A stretch of 64,000 nucleotides of DNA, taken from assembly GCA_012798535.1 (NCBI GenBank), contig JAAZMZ010000006.1, forward strand, positions 41,922 to 105,921. The letters are read 5' to 3'. Positions 26,544 through 34,762 of this stretch are shown in pieces. The position numbers and the translations under genes were made by a program. Each line of letters begins with the position of its first letter. Within the stretch, counting starts at the first letter, position 1. This DNA comes from Leptolinea sp. GTDB taxonomy: Bacteria > Chloroflexota > Anaerolineae > Anaerolineales > Anaerolineaceae. The notes beneath the pieces are model-generated. The model ran no database searches and was not told the DNA's origin. It worked only from the letters and a program-made list of their open reading frames with translations.

Positions 26544-26570
26544 GTAATTATTGCGTAAATAGAAGATTAA
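26544..26570 (-). promoter_or_regulatory. 11-bp direct-repeat element upstream of flaG copy 3
   Basis: The minus strand reads TTAAT-N6-TTTAC-N6-ATTAC (units at 26566-26570, 26555-26559 and 26544-26548). Spacing is exact but only the middle unit is perfect. It lies between the terminator of flaG copy 2 and flaG copy 3, 97 bases before the start. Confidence 0.45.
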
Positions 26571-26580
26571 TGTTTAAAAC

Positions 26581-26612
26581 AGAACAGGGTCACGCCAGTG
26601 TGACCCTGTTCT
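26581..26612 (-). terminator. Strong terminator after flaG copy 2
   Basis: A perfect 13-bp stem (26581-26593 with 26600-26612) encloses a six-base loop and is followed on the minus strand by GTTTTAAAC. It ends the sigma-28 transcript that begins at 27010. Confidence 0.85.
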
Positions 26613-26632
26613 CGGGTTTCTTTCAGAAGATA

Positions 26633-26923
26633 TCAGGTAGAGTATTCCATCAACTGGCCGACCGGAATATCTTTGATCGCTTCAGGTGGGATTGTGCGGA
26701 TAACCTTATCAGTTTCCTTGTCCATGATCATGATCGTGATATCGTTGGTCTTGTCATCCACACGGAATTGCAGACGGGTATTGTTGCCTGCTACGTTGGA
26801 AGCGTAGGCGGCTTTGGCTTCCTGCTGTTTAACGGCCGGACGCGGTTTCGGCTCAGTTCGATTCAATGAACCGATCAACTCCATTCCCGCGCGCCCAACT
26901 GGGTTATTTATTGAGTTTGACAT
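26633..26923 (-). CDS. flaG: FlaG-family protein, copy 2
   Basis: The 96-residue protein has the FlaG core TRLQFRVDDKTNDITIMIMD, then VIRTIPPEAIKDIPVGQL. It is close to copy 1 throughout, starting MSNSINNPVGRAGMELIGSL versus MSDPTISSLGRAAVELTGSL, so the two are a recent duplication. A perfect sigma-28 promoter lies about 87 bases upstream and a strong terminator follows; it is therefore probably a single-gene late transcript. Confidence 0.88.
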   Translation of the reverse strand: MSNSINNPVGRAGMELIGSLNRTEPKPRPAVKQQEAKAAYASNVAGNNTRLQFRVDDKTNDITIMIMDKETDKVIRTIPPEAIKDIPVGQLMEYST

Positions 26924-27009
26924 GGCATCCTGCCTTTCTGTCCCGATTGCTGACCGGGTTCATCAACCTTCCTGGTTGATGCTTACAGCTTCTAAACTTT
27001 CTGTTTTGT

Positions 27010-27036
27010 TTATCGGCAGGAAATTTGTAAACTTTA
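27010..27036 (-). promoter_or_regulatory. Perfect sigma-28 promoter of flaG copy 2
   Basis: On the minus strand TAAAGTTT (27029-27036) and GCCGATAA (27010-27017) are separated by exactly 11 bases, an exact match to the FliA consensus. The FlaG start is 87 bases downstream. Confidence 0.93.
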
Positions 27037-27087
27037 GGGTTTTTACGAAATTAGTTTTTTGTAAGGTTTTTGTTGGTTTGATAAAGA

Positions 27088-27117
27088 AAGAGGCTGCCCC
27101 TTCGGTGACAGCCTCTT
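27088..27117 (-). terminator. Terminator after flaG copy 1
   Basis: The nine-base arms AAGAGGCTG and CAGCCTCTT form a hairpin, followed on the minus strand by TCTTTATC. It lies directly past the stop of flaG copy 1 and upstream of the sigma-28 promoter for copy 2. Confidence 0.75.
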
Positions 27118-27123
27118 GCCGCC

Positions 27124-27414
27124 TTACCCTGATCTCTGCAGGATCTGACCGGGTGGAATATCCTTGATAGCTTCTGAGGGTATGGTTCGGACAATCTTGT
27201 CCGACTCCTTATCCTTGATCAAGATGATGATGTCATTGGTCTTGGAATCCACCTGGAACTGCAGCCTGGTTTGAGCATACGCACTCGACGCCTGGGTTGA
27301 TCTTACCGGCTGGCTTGTTGAAGCAGCCGGCTTCTTCTCCTGCTTCGCAGAAGTAAGGCTGCCGGTCAGTTCTACGGCTGCCCGGCCAAGGGAGGAAATT
27401 GTAGGATCAGACAT
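27124..27414 (-). CDS. flaG: FlaG-family protein, copy 1
   Basis: The 96-residue protein has a low-complexity Ser/Ala/Gln region and the FlaG core TRLQFQVDSKTNDIIILIKD, then IVRTIPSEAIKDIPPGQI. AGGAAGGAG lies before the ATG. It lies 72 bases downstream of fliD, the position flaG occupies in many genomes, so it may share the fliD transcript. Confidence 0.88.
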   Translation of the reverse strand: MSDPTISSLGRAAVELTGSLTSAKQEKKPAASTSQPVRSTQASSAYAQTRLQFQVDSKTNDIIILIKDKESDKIVRTIPSEAIKDIPPGQILQRSG

Positions 27415-27486
27415 GGCTCCTTCCTTTTCCTAACGTCCCGACATCCTTGTCAGAGACGGTACAACACACAGATCGAATCGTTCTAT

Positions 27487-29223
27487 TTATCCATACAGCG
27501 CCGAATTGAGACTGGATTGGTTCATGTAGGTTTCCATCTGCGCCTGATATTGTGCGTAGTACTTCACAAGATAGGTTTCACGGCGTTCCAGTCGTTCGTT
27601 GATTGATTTAATACGGTCTTGCAGGGTGGAAATCGTTGAGTCTGCCGTCTTTATGCTGTTATTTACATAACCGTCAGTGCCGGCATACGTGCTGACTTTG
27701 TTGTCCATGGAGGACATGACCGCATCAAGAAGAGCCTGAACATCGCTGAAATGCGTATTCAGCGCCGTGGTCAATGCCGAAGAATCGGATATGGTCGCGT
27801 TCAGATCGGAATCAAGGGTGATCCCGATCTCAGAGAGATTATGATAAATCCCGTTGTTCGTGTAATCCTGGTCCATCAGGGTGACCAGATCATTGCCAGC
27901 ATAACGAATGTTGTATTCACCGGCCAGAGAACCGCGGGTGTAGGTGTCATCATCATTTTTTTTGGAGGTGGTATTGTTGCGAATATACTTTGTAAGTTCA
28001 GTGAAAGCGGTGAGAAATTCCTGAATGGTTTTTTGAGAAGTACTGGTATCGCTTTTCACAACCAGGTTGGCGGAATGACCTTCCGCATCTGAAGCCAGAT
28101 CCAACGTCATACCGTCAATCACATCGGTGAGACCGGTATTGGAACTGCGGGTCATTTCCATATCGTTGACGGAGAAAACGGCGTTCGTTGCTGTCACCTT
28201 GGTATTCAGAACGCCATCCGAGATGATACCCAGGGTGGAAAGCACGCTTCCACTTGAGTCGGAAGCCTGCATGACATGGGCTGATCCGGTGGATTCATTC
28301 TGAAGCACCAGGTAGTTATCAACGATAGTGGCAACGACTTCGTTTCCCGATCCATATGTGGCGGTGTTGATTTCTGATTTAATACTGGCCAGGCTCATAT
28401 CAGATGTCACACTGATCGAGGCACCCTGCGCGGTATAGGACAACGCGACCGCGCCGGTGGCTTTATTGGCCGCGGTATACAGCCCGGAATCAGTGCCGAA
28501 TTCGACTGTCAAACCACGTCCGGTGTCATAGGTTCCACCGCCGGTGGGTATATTCTGCCAGCTCGCGGTGAACTCGGCTGTGTCGCCTTCCTGAATGGAC
28601 TGGGCTTTTCCGTCCACGTCTACAATGCGGAACTGCCAGCCTTCTGTAGCGTCATTACGGGTTTCAATATAGTAACTACCGGTACCCAGTTCTTTTTGGC
28701 CGGGTAGAATAATGCTGGAGCTATTGGAAGTAACGGATGCAACAGTATTCGGAATTGAATTTGTGATGCTCACGCTGCGTTCCGCCGCACCGCCTATCAC
28801 AAACGTCCCCGTTAAGCCTAACGCCTGGTCAGAGTACGTCTGGCGTGTTGAACGCACCTGGTGAGCCGTGGCCAACGATGTGACTGAGAGCTTGTAGGTT
28901 CCGGCTGAAGCGGAAGAACCAACAGTAGCGGTGGCCACAGTAGTGTTGCTGGTTAATGGTGAAACCGAAACAGAACGTCCCGGTTTAAGAGCATAGGTGG
29001 TGGATGAACTGCGGAGTTTATTGATGGCGGTCTGCAGGGCATCGAACCTGGTTTTTAAATCGGTGTAGGCAGCCTTCTTGACTGTAACGGTATCTTTCTG
29101 TTCGGTGTAGCGCGTTAAAGGCTGCTTTTCCTGGACCAGGGCGTAGTTGATCAGGTTCTGATAGTACGAATCCAGGTTTTCAATTCCAGATTTTGAAGTT
29201 GTGGATGAGACTGAGCTTGCCAT
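27487..29223 (-). CDS. fliD: Flagellar filament cap protein FliD
   Basis: The 578-residue protein begins with a FliD-type region (SGIENLDSYYQNLINYALVQ, then LTRYTEQKDTVTVKKAAY). It ends with a heptad-rich helix (SIKTADSTISTLQDRIKSIN) and LVKYYAQYQAQMETYMNQ. Length is in the upper normal range. It caps the filament and folds flagellin monomers in place. GGAGG precedes the ATG. It follows fliC by 103 bases that contain a GC-rich hairpin. Confidence 0.93.
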   Translation of the reverse strand: MASSVSSTTSKSGIENLDSYYQNLINYALVQEKQPLTRYTEQKDTVTVKKAAYTDLKTRFDALQTAINKLRSSSTTYALKPGRSVSVSPLTSNTTVATATVGSSASAGTYKLSVTSLATAHQVRSTRQTYSDQALGLTGTFVIGGAAERSVSITNSIPNTVASVTSNSSSIILPGQKELGTGSYYIETRNDATEGWQFRIVDVDGKAQSIQEGDTAEFTASWQNIPTGGGTYDTGRGLTVEFGTDSGLYTAANKATGAVALSYTAQGASISVTSDMSLASIKSEINTATYGSGNEVVATIVDNYLVLQNESTGSAHVMQASDSSGSVLSTLGIISDGVLNTKVTATNAVFSVNDMEMTRSSNTGLTDVIDGMTLDLASDAEGHSANLVVKSDTSTSQKTIQEFLTAFTELTKYIRNNTTSKKNDDDTYTRGSLAGEYNIRYAGNDLVTLMDQDYTNNGIYHNLSEIGITLDSDLNATISDSSALTTALNTHFSDVQALLDAVMSSMDNKVSTYAGTDGYVNNSIKTADSTISTLQDRIKSINERLERRETYLVKYYAQYQAQMETYMNQSSLNSALYG

Positions 29224-29257
29224 TTTTCGCCTCCGCGGCGGTACCTGTTGCGCTTCA

Positions 29258-29282
29258 GGGGGAGCCGGTTTGCGGCTCCCCC
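29258..29282 (-). terminator. GC-rich hairpin between fliC and fliD
   Basis: A perfect 10-bp stem, GGGGGAGCCG (29258-29267) with CGGCTCCCCC (29273-29282), encloses a five-base loop. No T-run follows on either strand, so it may protect the fliC mRNA 3' end or attenuate read-through into fliD rather than act as a classic terminator. Confidence 0.5.
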
Positions 29283-29326
29283 CACAAAAATCAACTTACC
29301 TGGTGAAGGATACTTCAATCACGGGA

Positions 29327-30571
29327 TTATTGGAAGAGGGTCAGCAGGGAAGCGGGAGCCTGGTTCGCCTGAGCCAGCATGGCAATGGCCGTCTGCTGCA
29401 GGATCTGGAACTTGCTCGAGTTCACCTGTTCTTCCGCCATGTTGGCGTTCATGATCCGGTTGTAGGAAGCTTCCACATTGATCTGAGCCGCGGATACCTG
29501 ATCTTCCTTGAACTCCAACCGTCCGGTGAAAGCACCGATCTTCGCCATGATGGCGTTAACTGTATCCAGCTTGCCTTCCAGAGTCTGCATCAACTCACGG
29601 TATGATGCCGCTGTGGTTAAGGCTGATCCTGTGTTGCCCTGTGAGAGCACATTATAGGTGCCCTCGCCAGAATAGGAGATGGTTGCCGTGACGGTGCTTG
29701 TGCTTGTCGCAGAGGCAATGGTTGCAGTGAGCCCATTACCGAAATTAATTGCCTGATTAGTATCCAGGTCAACCATGACGGATTTGGCCACCGTACCGGA
29801 ACCATCGGCAATCGTCTGAGCAATATTCAGGGCATTGCCAGAAGCATCCAGCAATTCGACCTTGTCATCGGTGCCCGTACCGGAATTGACAGTCACACGC
29901 ACGGTGTAGGTACCGGAACCGAGTTGGGAGATATTGGCATTGATTGTCTCGTAGGTACCCACTGCGGACAGCAGATTGTTAATATCCGCTGCTTCAGTCG
30001 CCGTGGCGGTGGTCGTCTTGGTGGCAAGTCCCAGGTTACCGGTACCGGTGGTGGCTGCCAGATTGGCTAAACCACTGACATTCGTAACATCCTCTCTATC
30101 TGCACCGGTCTGGAATGACAGGGCCTCGGTGTAATAGGTCCCATCAATCAGTTTGTTGCCGTTCCAGGCGGTCTGGGCAACGATATCATCGATCTGCTCG
30201 ACATAGGCCACCAGTTGTTCCTTGATGGCGGTGCGTTCGTTGGTGCCCATCGTGTCGGATGCAGCCTGGCTGGCTTTGTTCTTCATCTGCACCAGAATGT
30301 CGGTAATGCGGCCAACGCCAGCTTCGGCAACGGCCAACAGGTTCTTGGCATCACCGATATTGGAGAGGGCCACCTGCAGGCCTTCGCTGCGGGCGTTCAA
30401 TTTGGTGGCGATGGTCAGGCCGGCGGGATCATCGGCAGCCGAGTTGATGCGCTTGCCAGTTGACAAACGGGTCTGGGCAACACCGAGTTGTTTGTTAACA
30501 GTGGTGAGGGCCCAGAGGGAATTCAAAGCGCCGATATTTGAAGCAATACGAGTTACATCTTGATTAGCCAT
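29327..30571 (-). CDS. fliC: Flagellin FliC
   Basis: The 414-residue protein has conserved coiled-coil ends: N-terminal ALTTVNKQLGVAQTRLSTGK, then INSAADDPAGLTIATKL; C-terminal YNRIMNANMAEEQVNSSKF, then QILQQTAIAMLAQAN. A central region of about 200 residues, rich in Thr, Ser, Ala and Gly, gives many possible O-glycosylation sites, which fits the glycosyltransferase island next door. There is a single flagellin gene in the window. A sigma-28 promoter and a structured leader lie upstream. Confidence 0.96.
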   Translation of the reverse strand: MANQDVTRIASNIGALNSLWALTTVNKQLGVAQTRLSTGKRINSAADDPAGLTIATKLNARSEGLQVALSNIGDAKNLLAVAEAGVGRITDILVQMKNKASQAASDTMGTNERTAIKEQLVAYVEQIDDIVAQTAWNGNKLIDGTYYTEALSFQTGADREDVTNVSGLANLAATTGTGNLGLATKTTTATATEAADINNLLSAVGTYETINANISQLGSGTYTVRVTVNSGTGTDDKVELLDASGNALNIAQTIADGSGTVAKSVMVDLDTNQAINFGNGLTATIASATSTSTVTATISYSGEGTYNVLSQGNTGSALTTAASYRELMQTLEGKLDTVNAIMAKIGAFTGRLEFKEDQVSAAQINVEASYNRIMNANMAEEQVNSSKFQILQQTAIAMLAQANQAPASLLTLFQ

Positions 30572-30577
30572 TTCAAA

Positions 30578-30615
30578 CCTCCATGTTTGTGATTGGCCGG
30601 GGGTTCCTTCCCCCG
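30578..30615 (-). promoter_or_regulatory. Predicted CsrA-binding leader of fliC
   Basis: In the fliC mRNA a 6-bp hairpin, CGGGGG/CCCCCG (30598-30615), presents the loop AAGGAA. Seventeen bases later ACATGGAGG places a second GGA inside the Shine-Dalgarno sequence (30578-30582). GGA in a hairpin loop plus GGA in the ribosome site is the known CsrA target layout, as in the Bacillus hag leader. csrA is at 41148-41441. Further upstream the leader has more pairing (30653-30659 with 30676-30682). Repression of flagellin translation is inferred. Confidence 0.65.
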
Positions 30616-30774
30616 TAAAAAAAGGGATGTCGGGTTCCTGGTTTACTTCCCGTAGACCGGCCTGGAACCCTGATAACCGGTCTGCGCTCCTTCATAGGTA
30701 TTTGGCAATATTCTCTACAATAATGCCTCCTTTAGGATTTATTCCATGATCTACTCAATTCAATCTATAGAAGA

Positions 30775-30801
30775 TTATCGTAAAGCAAGGGAAAAACTTA
30801 A
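30775..30801 (-). promoter_or_regulatory. Sigma-28 promoter of fliC
   Basis: On the minus strand TTAAGTTT (30794-30801) and TACGATAA (30775-30782) are spaced by 11 bases. This differs from the consensus by one base in the -35 and two in the -10. Transcription would give an untranslated leader of roughly 195 bases. Confidence 0.8.
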
Positions 30802-30809
30802 GTCTATTT

Positions 30810-30836
30810 TTGAATAGTCCGTAAAAAATCCATAAA
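30810..30836 (-). promoter_or_regulatory. 11-bp direct-repeat element upstream of the fliC sigma-28 promoter
   Basis: The minus strand reads TTTAT-N6-TTTAC-N6-TTCAA (units 30832-30836, 30821-30825 and 30810-30814). It ends eight bases before the sigma-28 -35 box, where an activator would be well placed. It could also serve the divergent glycosyltransferase gene. Confidence 0.5.
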
Positions 30837-30891
30837 ATTTTTTCTCGTTCGGCTCACCGCACTTTATCGCACCTTATACTACAATAAAAAC

Positions 30892-32298
30892 ATGTATCTC
30901 TCTCTGTGCCTCATCGCCAAAGATGAAAATATCTATCTAAAAGAATGGCTGGATTATCACATTCTTCTGGGAGTCGAACATTTCTGGATCTATGACAATG
31001 ATTCCACTACTCCGCTCGAAGAAACGATCAGAGATCATGTAAGAAAAGGTTGGGTAACCGTAAACCAAATCCACGGCAGGGCTATGCAGCTTTACGCCTA
31101 CGACCACTGCCTGCAGGAATACGGCCGCTTCAGCCGATGGATCGGATTCATCGACACGGATGAATTCATCGTCCCGAAAACAACACCGGATATCAAGGAG
31201 TTTCTGTGTTCCTACGAACAATATGCCGGGTTGGGATTGAACTCGCTTTTCTTTGGCGCGGGCGGCCACGAGACTCGCCCGGTCTGCGGTCAGGTAGCCG
31301 GTTACCAGATCCGCGCTCCGGAAGAGCTTTCCAAAAACCGCTTCATCAAATCCATCGTGCAGCCTTCCAGGGTGGTACTACCGGTCTCGCCGCATTCATT
31401 CCTCTATAAAGAAAATGATTTTTGCGTAAACGAGAATAAGGACAGGATAGATACCCAGTTCTTTCCCTGTAACGTCAGGAAGATCCAGTTGAACCACTAC
31501 TACACACGTTCGACGCAGGAATGGAAGGAAAAGAAACAGCGCGGCAGGGGAGATTCAGGAACACCCTACGCAGATGACGCCTGGACCGAATTGAACAAGA
31601 ACACCACGGTACGCGATCTCGCCGCCATCCAGTTGATCATCTCGCAGTGCAGCCTTCCACCGGCGGCAGCCCGGAATATCACCGCGCTCACCGACCCACT
31701 CTCGACCCGCCTTTTAGATGAGATGTCAAAAGCAGCCGGGAAGATTGCACCGCCAGAATGCCCGGCTCAGCCGGTCGACGAGATCAATATGAATCCGCAG
31801 CTTCAGGAATTATTGAAAGATCTGGCCGCCGGAATGGATCTGGTGGAAGAGAAGAAATTCGATCAGGCACGGGCGATTTACGCGAAACTCATCCAGCAGT
31901 ATCCCTTCGATGTCACCCAGTATACGAATTTTGCCATCACCTGCATCCATTTGGCCGATTATCAAACCGCCTGGGAAGCTCTGGCACAGGCCTGGCGTAT
32001 GGCTCCCAGAAGCTGGATCGTTTTGCAAGGGATGAATGATTATTTCTTTGCCATTAGAAATTTTGAGCAGGTGGAAAAAACCTGCCTGCTGATGGAAAAC
32101 TACGGATCGCTGGAACCGATCAGCGTAGCCGGTCTGGCTCTGGCACAGTGGGAACAGGGAAAGCATGATCAGGCCAGGGAAACAGCCAGAATCATTTTGC
32201 CGCAGCTCACGCCGCAGGCTCTTGCCGCACATACGTGGTATCAGAGGATCTATGATTTGATGGTTAAACCCGGATTGGAGAACCATGACTCGAAATAA
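30892..32298 (+). CDS. GT92-like glycosyltransferase with C-terminal TPR domain (copy 1)
   Basis: The 468-residue protein begins MYLSLCLIAKDENIYLKEWL, the opening of family-92-type (GT-A) glycosyltransferases. The metal-binding motif is DTDEF (88-92), and NHYYTRSTQEWKEK with RGRGD is also typical. Residues from about 305 to the end form TPR-like helices (DVTQYTNFAITCIHLADYQT). No good Shine-Dalgarno site precedes the ATG. It starts a rightward three-gene unit beside fliC, so flagellin or surface glycan modification is inferred. A close paralogue lies at 33357-34715. Confidence 0.85.
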   Translation: MYLSLCLIAKDENIYLKEWLDYHILLGVEHFWIYDNDSTTPLEETIRDHVRKGWVTVNQIHGRAMQLYAYDHCLQEYGRFSRWIGFIDTDEFIVPKTTPDIKEFLCSYEQYAGLGLNSLFFGAGGHETRPVCGQVAGYQIRAPEELSKNRFIKSIVQPSRVVLPVSPHSFLYKENDFCVNENKDRIDTQFFPCNVRKIQLNHYYTRSTQEWKEKKQRGRGDSGTPYADDAWTELNKNTTVRDLAAIQLIISQCSLPPAAARNITALTDPLSTRLLDEMSKAAGKIAPPECPAQPVDEINMNPQLQELLKDLAAGMDLVEEKKFDQARAIYAKLIQQYPFDVTQYTNFAITCIHLADYQTAWEALAQAWRMAPRSWIVLQGMNDYFFAIRNFEQVEKTCLLMENYGSLEPISVAGLALAQWEQGKHDQARETARIILPQLTPQALAAHTWYQRIYDLMVKPGLENHDSK

Positions 32299-33352
32299 AC
32301 CTGCCAGCAAACGCACATCTCTAGATATTGTCATATTTATACTTTCCAGCCACGGGGAACGCCTTCATGAAGCAGATTATCCTGAATTAAATCCACTGGG
32401 TGGCAGTGAAACGGCGGGATTGCGTCTCGCAGAAGCCCTGCGAAATTTGGGGAACCGGGTGCGCATCATTACTGACCAGAATCAACTGGTCGGTCTATCC
32501 TGCGATGTATTCATCGCCCTGCGGGTCTGGCAGATCTTCCAGCTTGGCCTTTACCCCGGGAAGGTCAATTATCTTTGGTGCCACGATGATTTCAATCAGA
32601 AGATCGTGGAAGACCTGCGCAATCCAGAGATCGCCGTACCCATCTACAACCGGCTGGAAGGACTCTTCATGCTCTCCACATATCAGCAGGTGCAGTGGGT
32701 ACGCAACCTGAATGTAATGGTGGAAAAGATCATCCCCACCACCAACGGCATTCCACTGGAGAAATTTCAGGTGAATATTGCCACTCTCCGTCAGAGAAAA
32801 CCCTGGTGTTATTACGCGTCAACTCCCTTTCGTGGTTTGAATCTACTTTTACAGGCCTGGCCAGCCGTCAGGCAGGCGGTCCCTGACGCGCAACTGCATC
32901 TCTTCACATCGATGAAGGTGTATAACACAGGCGAATCCGAATCATACCAACAAATGTACGAGATGGCTCGCAATCTGCCGGGGATAAATTACAGAGGTTC
33001 TGTGGGGCAGGCTGAATTGCGCGAGACAGCTTACAAATGCCGTGCGCTGGCTTATCCATGCATCTTTCCGGAGACCTCCTGTATCGCCGCCATGGAAGCT
33101 ATGGCGGCAGGGTGCGCCGTGGTCAGTACCAGCGCGGGAGCGCTCATCGAGACAGCCTGGCAAAATCCACTCATCGCCCCCGGCGGCAACTGGCTACCCG
33201 TGTGGATCAATGCACTGGTAAAAATCCTCACCGATGATGATGAATACGAACGCCTGGCGCTGCAAAACCTTGCTATTGCCAGATACTACGATTGGCCACT
33301 GGTCGCGCAGCGCTGGTTGAAGAAATTCAAAGAAGATCTGGCAAAGAAATAA
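32285..33352 (+). CDS. GT4-type (group 1) glycosyltransferase
   Basis: The 355-residue protein has a GT-B fold: an N-terminal donor loop, NPLGGSETAGLRLAEALRNL, and a C-terminal nucleotide-sugar domain with RGSVGQAELRETAYKCRAL and the E-x7-E region FPETSCIAAMEAMAAG. GGAG lies six bases before its ATG, inside the end of the previous gene (14-base overlap). It would add a sugar from a nucleotide donor; acceptor unknown. It is the middle gene of the unit 30892-34715. Confidence 0.87.
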   Translation: MTRNKPASKRTSLDIVIFILSSHGERLHEADYPELNPLGGSETAGLRLAEALRNLGNRVRIITDQNQLVGLSCDVFIALRVWQIFQLGLYPGKVNYLWCHDDFNQKIVEDLRNPEIAVPIYNRLEGLFMLSTYQQVQWVRNLNVMVEKIIPTTNGIPLEKFQVNIATLRQRKPWCYYASTPFRGLNLLLQAWPAVRQAVPDAQLHLFTSMKVYNTGESESYQQMYEMARNLPGINYRGSVGQAELRETAYKCRALAYPCIFPETSCIAAMEAMAAGCAVVSTSAGALIETAWQNPLIAPGGNWLPVWINALVKILTDDDEYERLALQNLAIARYYDWPLVAQRWLKKFKEDLAKK

Positions 33353-33356
33353 CCGG

Positions 33357-34715
33357 ATGATGTATCTTTCCCTCTGCCTGATTGTTAAAGATGAAAACAG
33401 TTACCTGCAAGAGTGGCTGGACTATCATATTCTTCTCGGTGTCGAACATTTCTGGGTATACGACAATGAGAGCAGTATCCCGGTCAAAGAAACCCTGAAA
33501 CCATATCTGGATTCCGGTTGGGTGACCGTTCATACTATTGAAGGCAAAGGAAGACAATTATTTGCCTATGACCACTGCCTGCGGACTCACGGTTCCGATT
33601 CGCGCTGGATCGGTTTCATCGATACCGACGAATTCATCATTCCGCGGCAGGGAATCAGCCTGGCCGAATTCCTGAAACCGTTTGAATCGTTTGGGGGGCT
33701 GGGAATCAGTTCGCTTTTCTTCGGTTCCGGTGGTAACAAAATCCGGCCGGATGTCGGGCAAATTGCCGGATACCAGTGGCGTGGTCCGGATACGCTTTCC
33801 CTGAACCGGTTGGTGAAAATGATCGTCCAGCCCGAAAAAGTGATCCTGCCCATTTCGCCACATTCTTTCCTGTTCAAGGAAGGCTGGTGGTGTGTAAATG
33901 AAAGCGGCCTGCGGGTGGACGCCCAACGCTTCCCCTGCCATGTGGAAAAGATCCAGGTGAATCATTATTACACCCGTTCTGAAGAGGAGTGGGCGAAAAA
34001 ATTATCGCGAGGCCGCGGCGATGCAGGCGATCCCTATTCGGATATTCGTTGGACCAGAATCCACCAGTTCACGAATGTGAAAGATGGTAGCGCTGTGGGC
34101 GTTATCCAGAAGATTCTGGATCATTCCGGAAGCCACCTTAAGGTGACGAAGAACAACCTGCTCAAAGTCATCCACCGGGTCGCCATGGAAAAAACACATC
34201 CACCGTGCGTGAGTCCGGCGGACGGCGGAATCGCGGTACCACGCGAGGAACTGGCGGAGTATTACAACGAAGTCGCCATCGGACCAGATCTCATTGAAGC
34301 CGGTCGTCTGCCGGAAGCTCGTGATTTTTATGCGAGACAGATTTCTAAATTCCCTTTTGATGTGACCCGTTATACGAATATGGCTTTCGTCTGCCTGAAA
34401 TTGGGAGATTATCAAACCACCTGGTCTCTGCTAGCGCAGGCCTGGCGGATCGCTCCACAGTCATTGTTTGTGCTGTATGGCATGATCGATTATTTTTACA
34501 CGATCGGCGATTTTGCCAAGGTGGAAAAGACCAGCCTATTGGCCGCGGCGCAGGGAGAACTCGAACATGTCGGCATTGCCACCCTGGCACTGGCCCGGTG
34601 GAAACTGGGAAAAAAAGAAGAAGCCAGATCTCTGACCCAATCGTTGATCCCACTTCTTTCTGAAAGCGATAGAAAAGAACCCTTATTTAAAGAATTGCTG
34701 GAAACCGTTCAGTGA
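33357..34715 (+). CDS. GT92-like glycosyltransferase with C-terminal TPR domain (copy 2)
   Basis: The 452-residue protein is a paralogue of the gene at 30892 along its whole length: the same opening (YLSLCLI-KDEN), DTDEF at 89-93, NHYYTRSEEEWAKK, RGRGD, and a matching TPR tail (DVTRYTNMAFVCLKLGDYQT). Two adjacent ATGs at 33357 and 33360 are both possible starts. The pair flanks the GT4 gene, so a local duplication with an intervening gene is evident. Different sugars or sites on the same acceptor are plausible. Confidence 0.85.
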   Translation: MMYLSLCLIVKDENSYLQEWLDYHILLGVEHFWVYDNESSIPVKETLKPYLDSGWVTVHTIEGKGRQLFAYDHCLRTHGSDSRWIGFIDTDEFIIPRQGISLAEFLKPFESFGGLGISSLFFGSGGNKIRPDVGQIAGYQWRGPDTLSLNRLVKMIVQPEKVILPISPHSFLFKEGWWCVNESGLRVDAQRFPCHVEKIQVNHYYTRSEEEWAKKLSRGRGDAGDPYSDIRWTRIHQFTNVKDGSAVGVIQKILDHSGSHLKVTKNNLLKVIHRVAMEKTHPPCVSPADGGIAVPREELAEYYNEVAIGPDLIEAGRLPEARDFYARQISKFPFDVTRYTNMAFVCLKLGDYQTTWSLLAQAWRIAPQSLFVLYGMIDYFYTIGDFAKVEKTSLLAAAQGELEHVGIATLALARWKLGKKEEARSLTQSLIPLLSESDRKEPLFKELLETVQ

Positions 34716-34762
34716 TCCGGTTTTATATACGGCATGCATCAGCCGGCATATCCGAGTGATGA

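Larger units (their letters stand above)
30572..30891. other. 320-base divergent intergenic region between fliC and the first glycosyltransferase
   Basis: From the fliC side it holds the CsrA-type leader, about 100 further bases of structured untranslated leader, the sigma-28 promoter (30775-30801) and three 11-bp repeats (30810-30836). The last 55 bases before the rightward glycosyltransferase gene are AT-rich; I see no clear promoter or Shine-Dalgarno site there. Confidence 0.7.

Noticed and set aside
30215..30563. Open frames antisense to fliC.
   Set aside because: They mirror the codon pattern of fliC and have no independent evidence. The same holds for the other long antisense frames, such as those opposite flhF, flhA and fliK.
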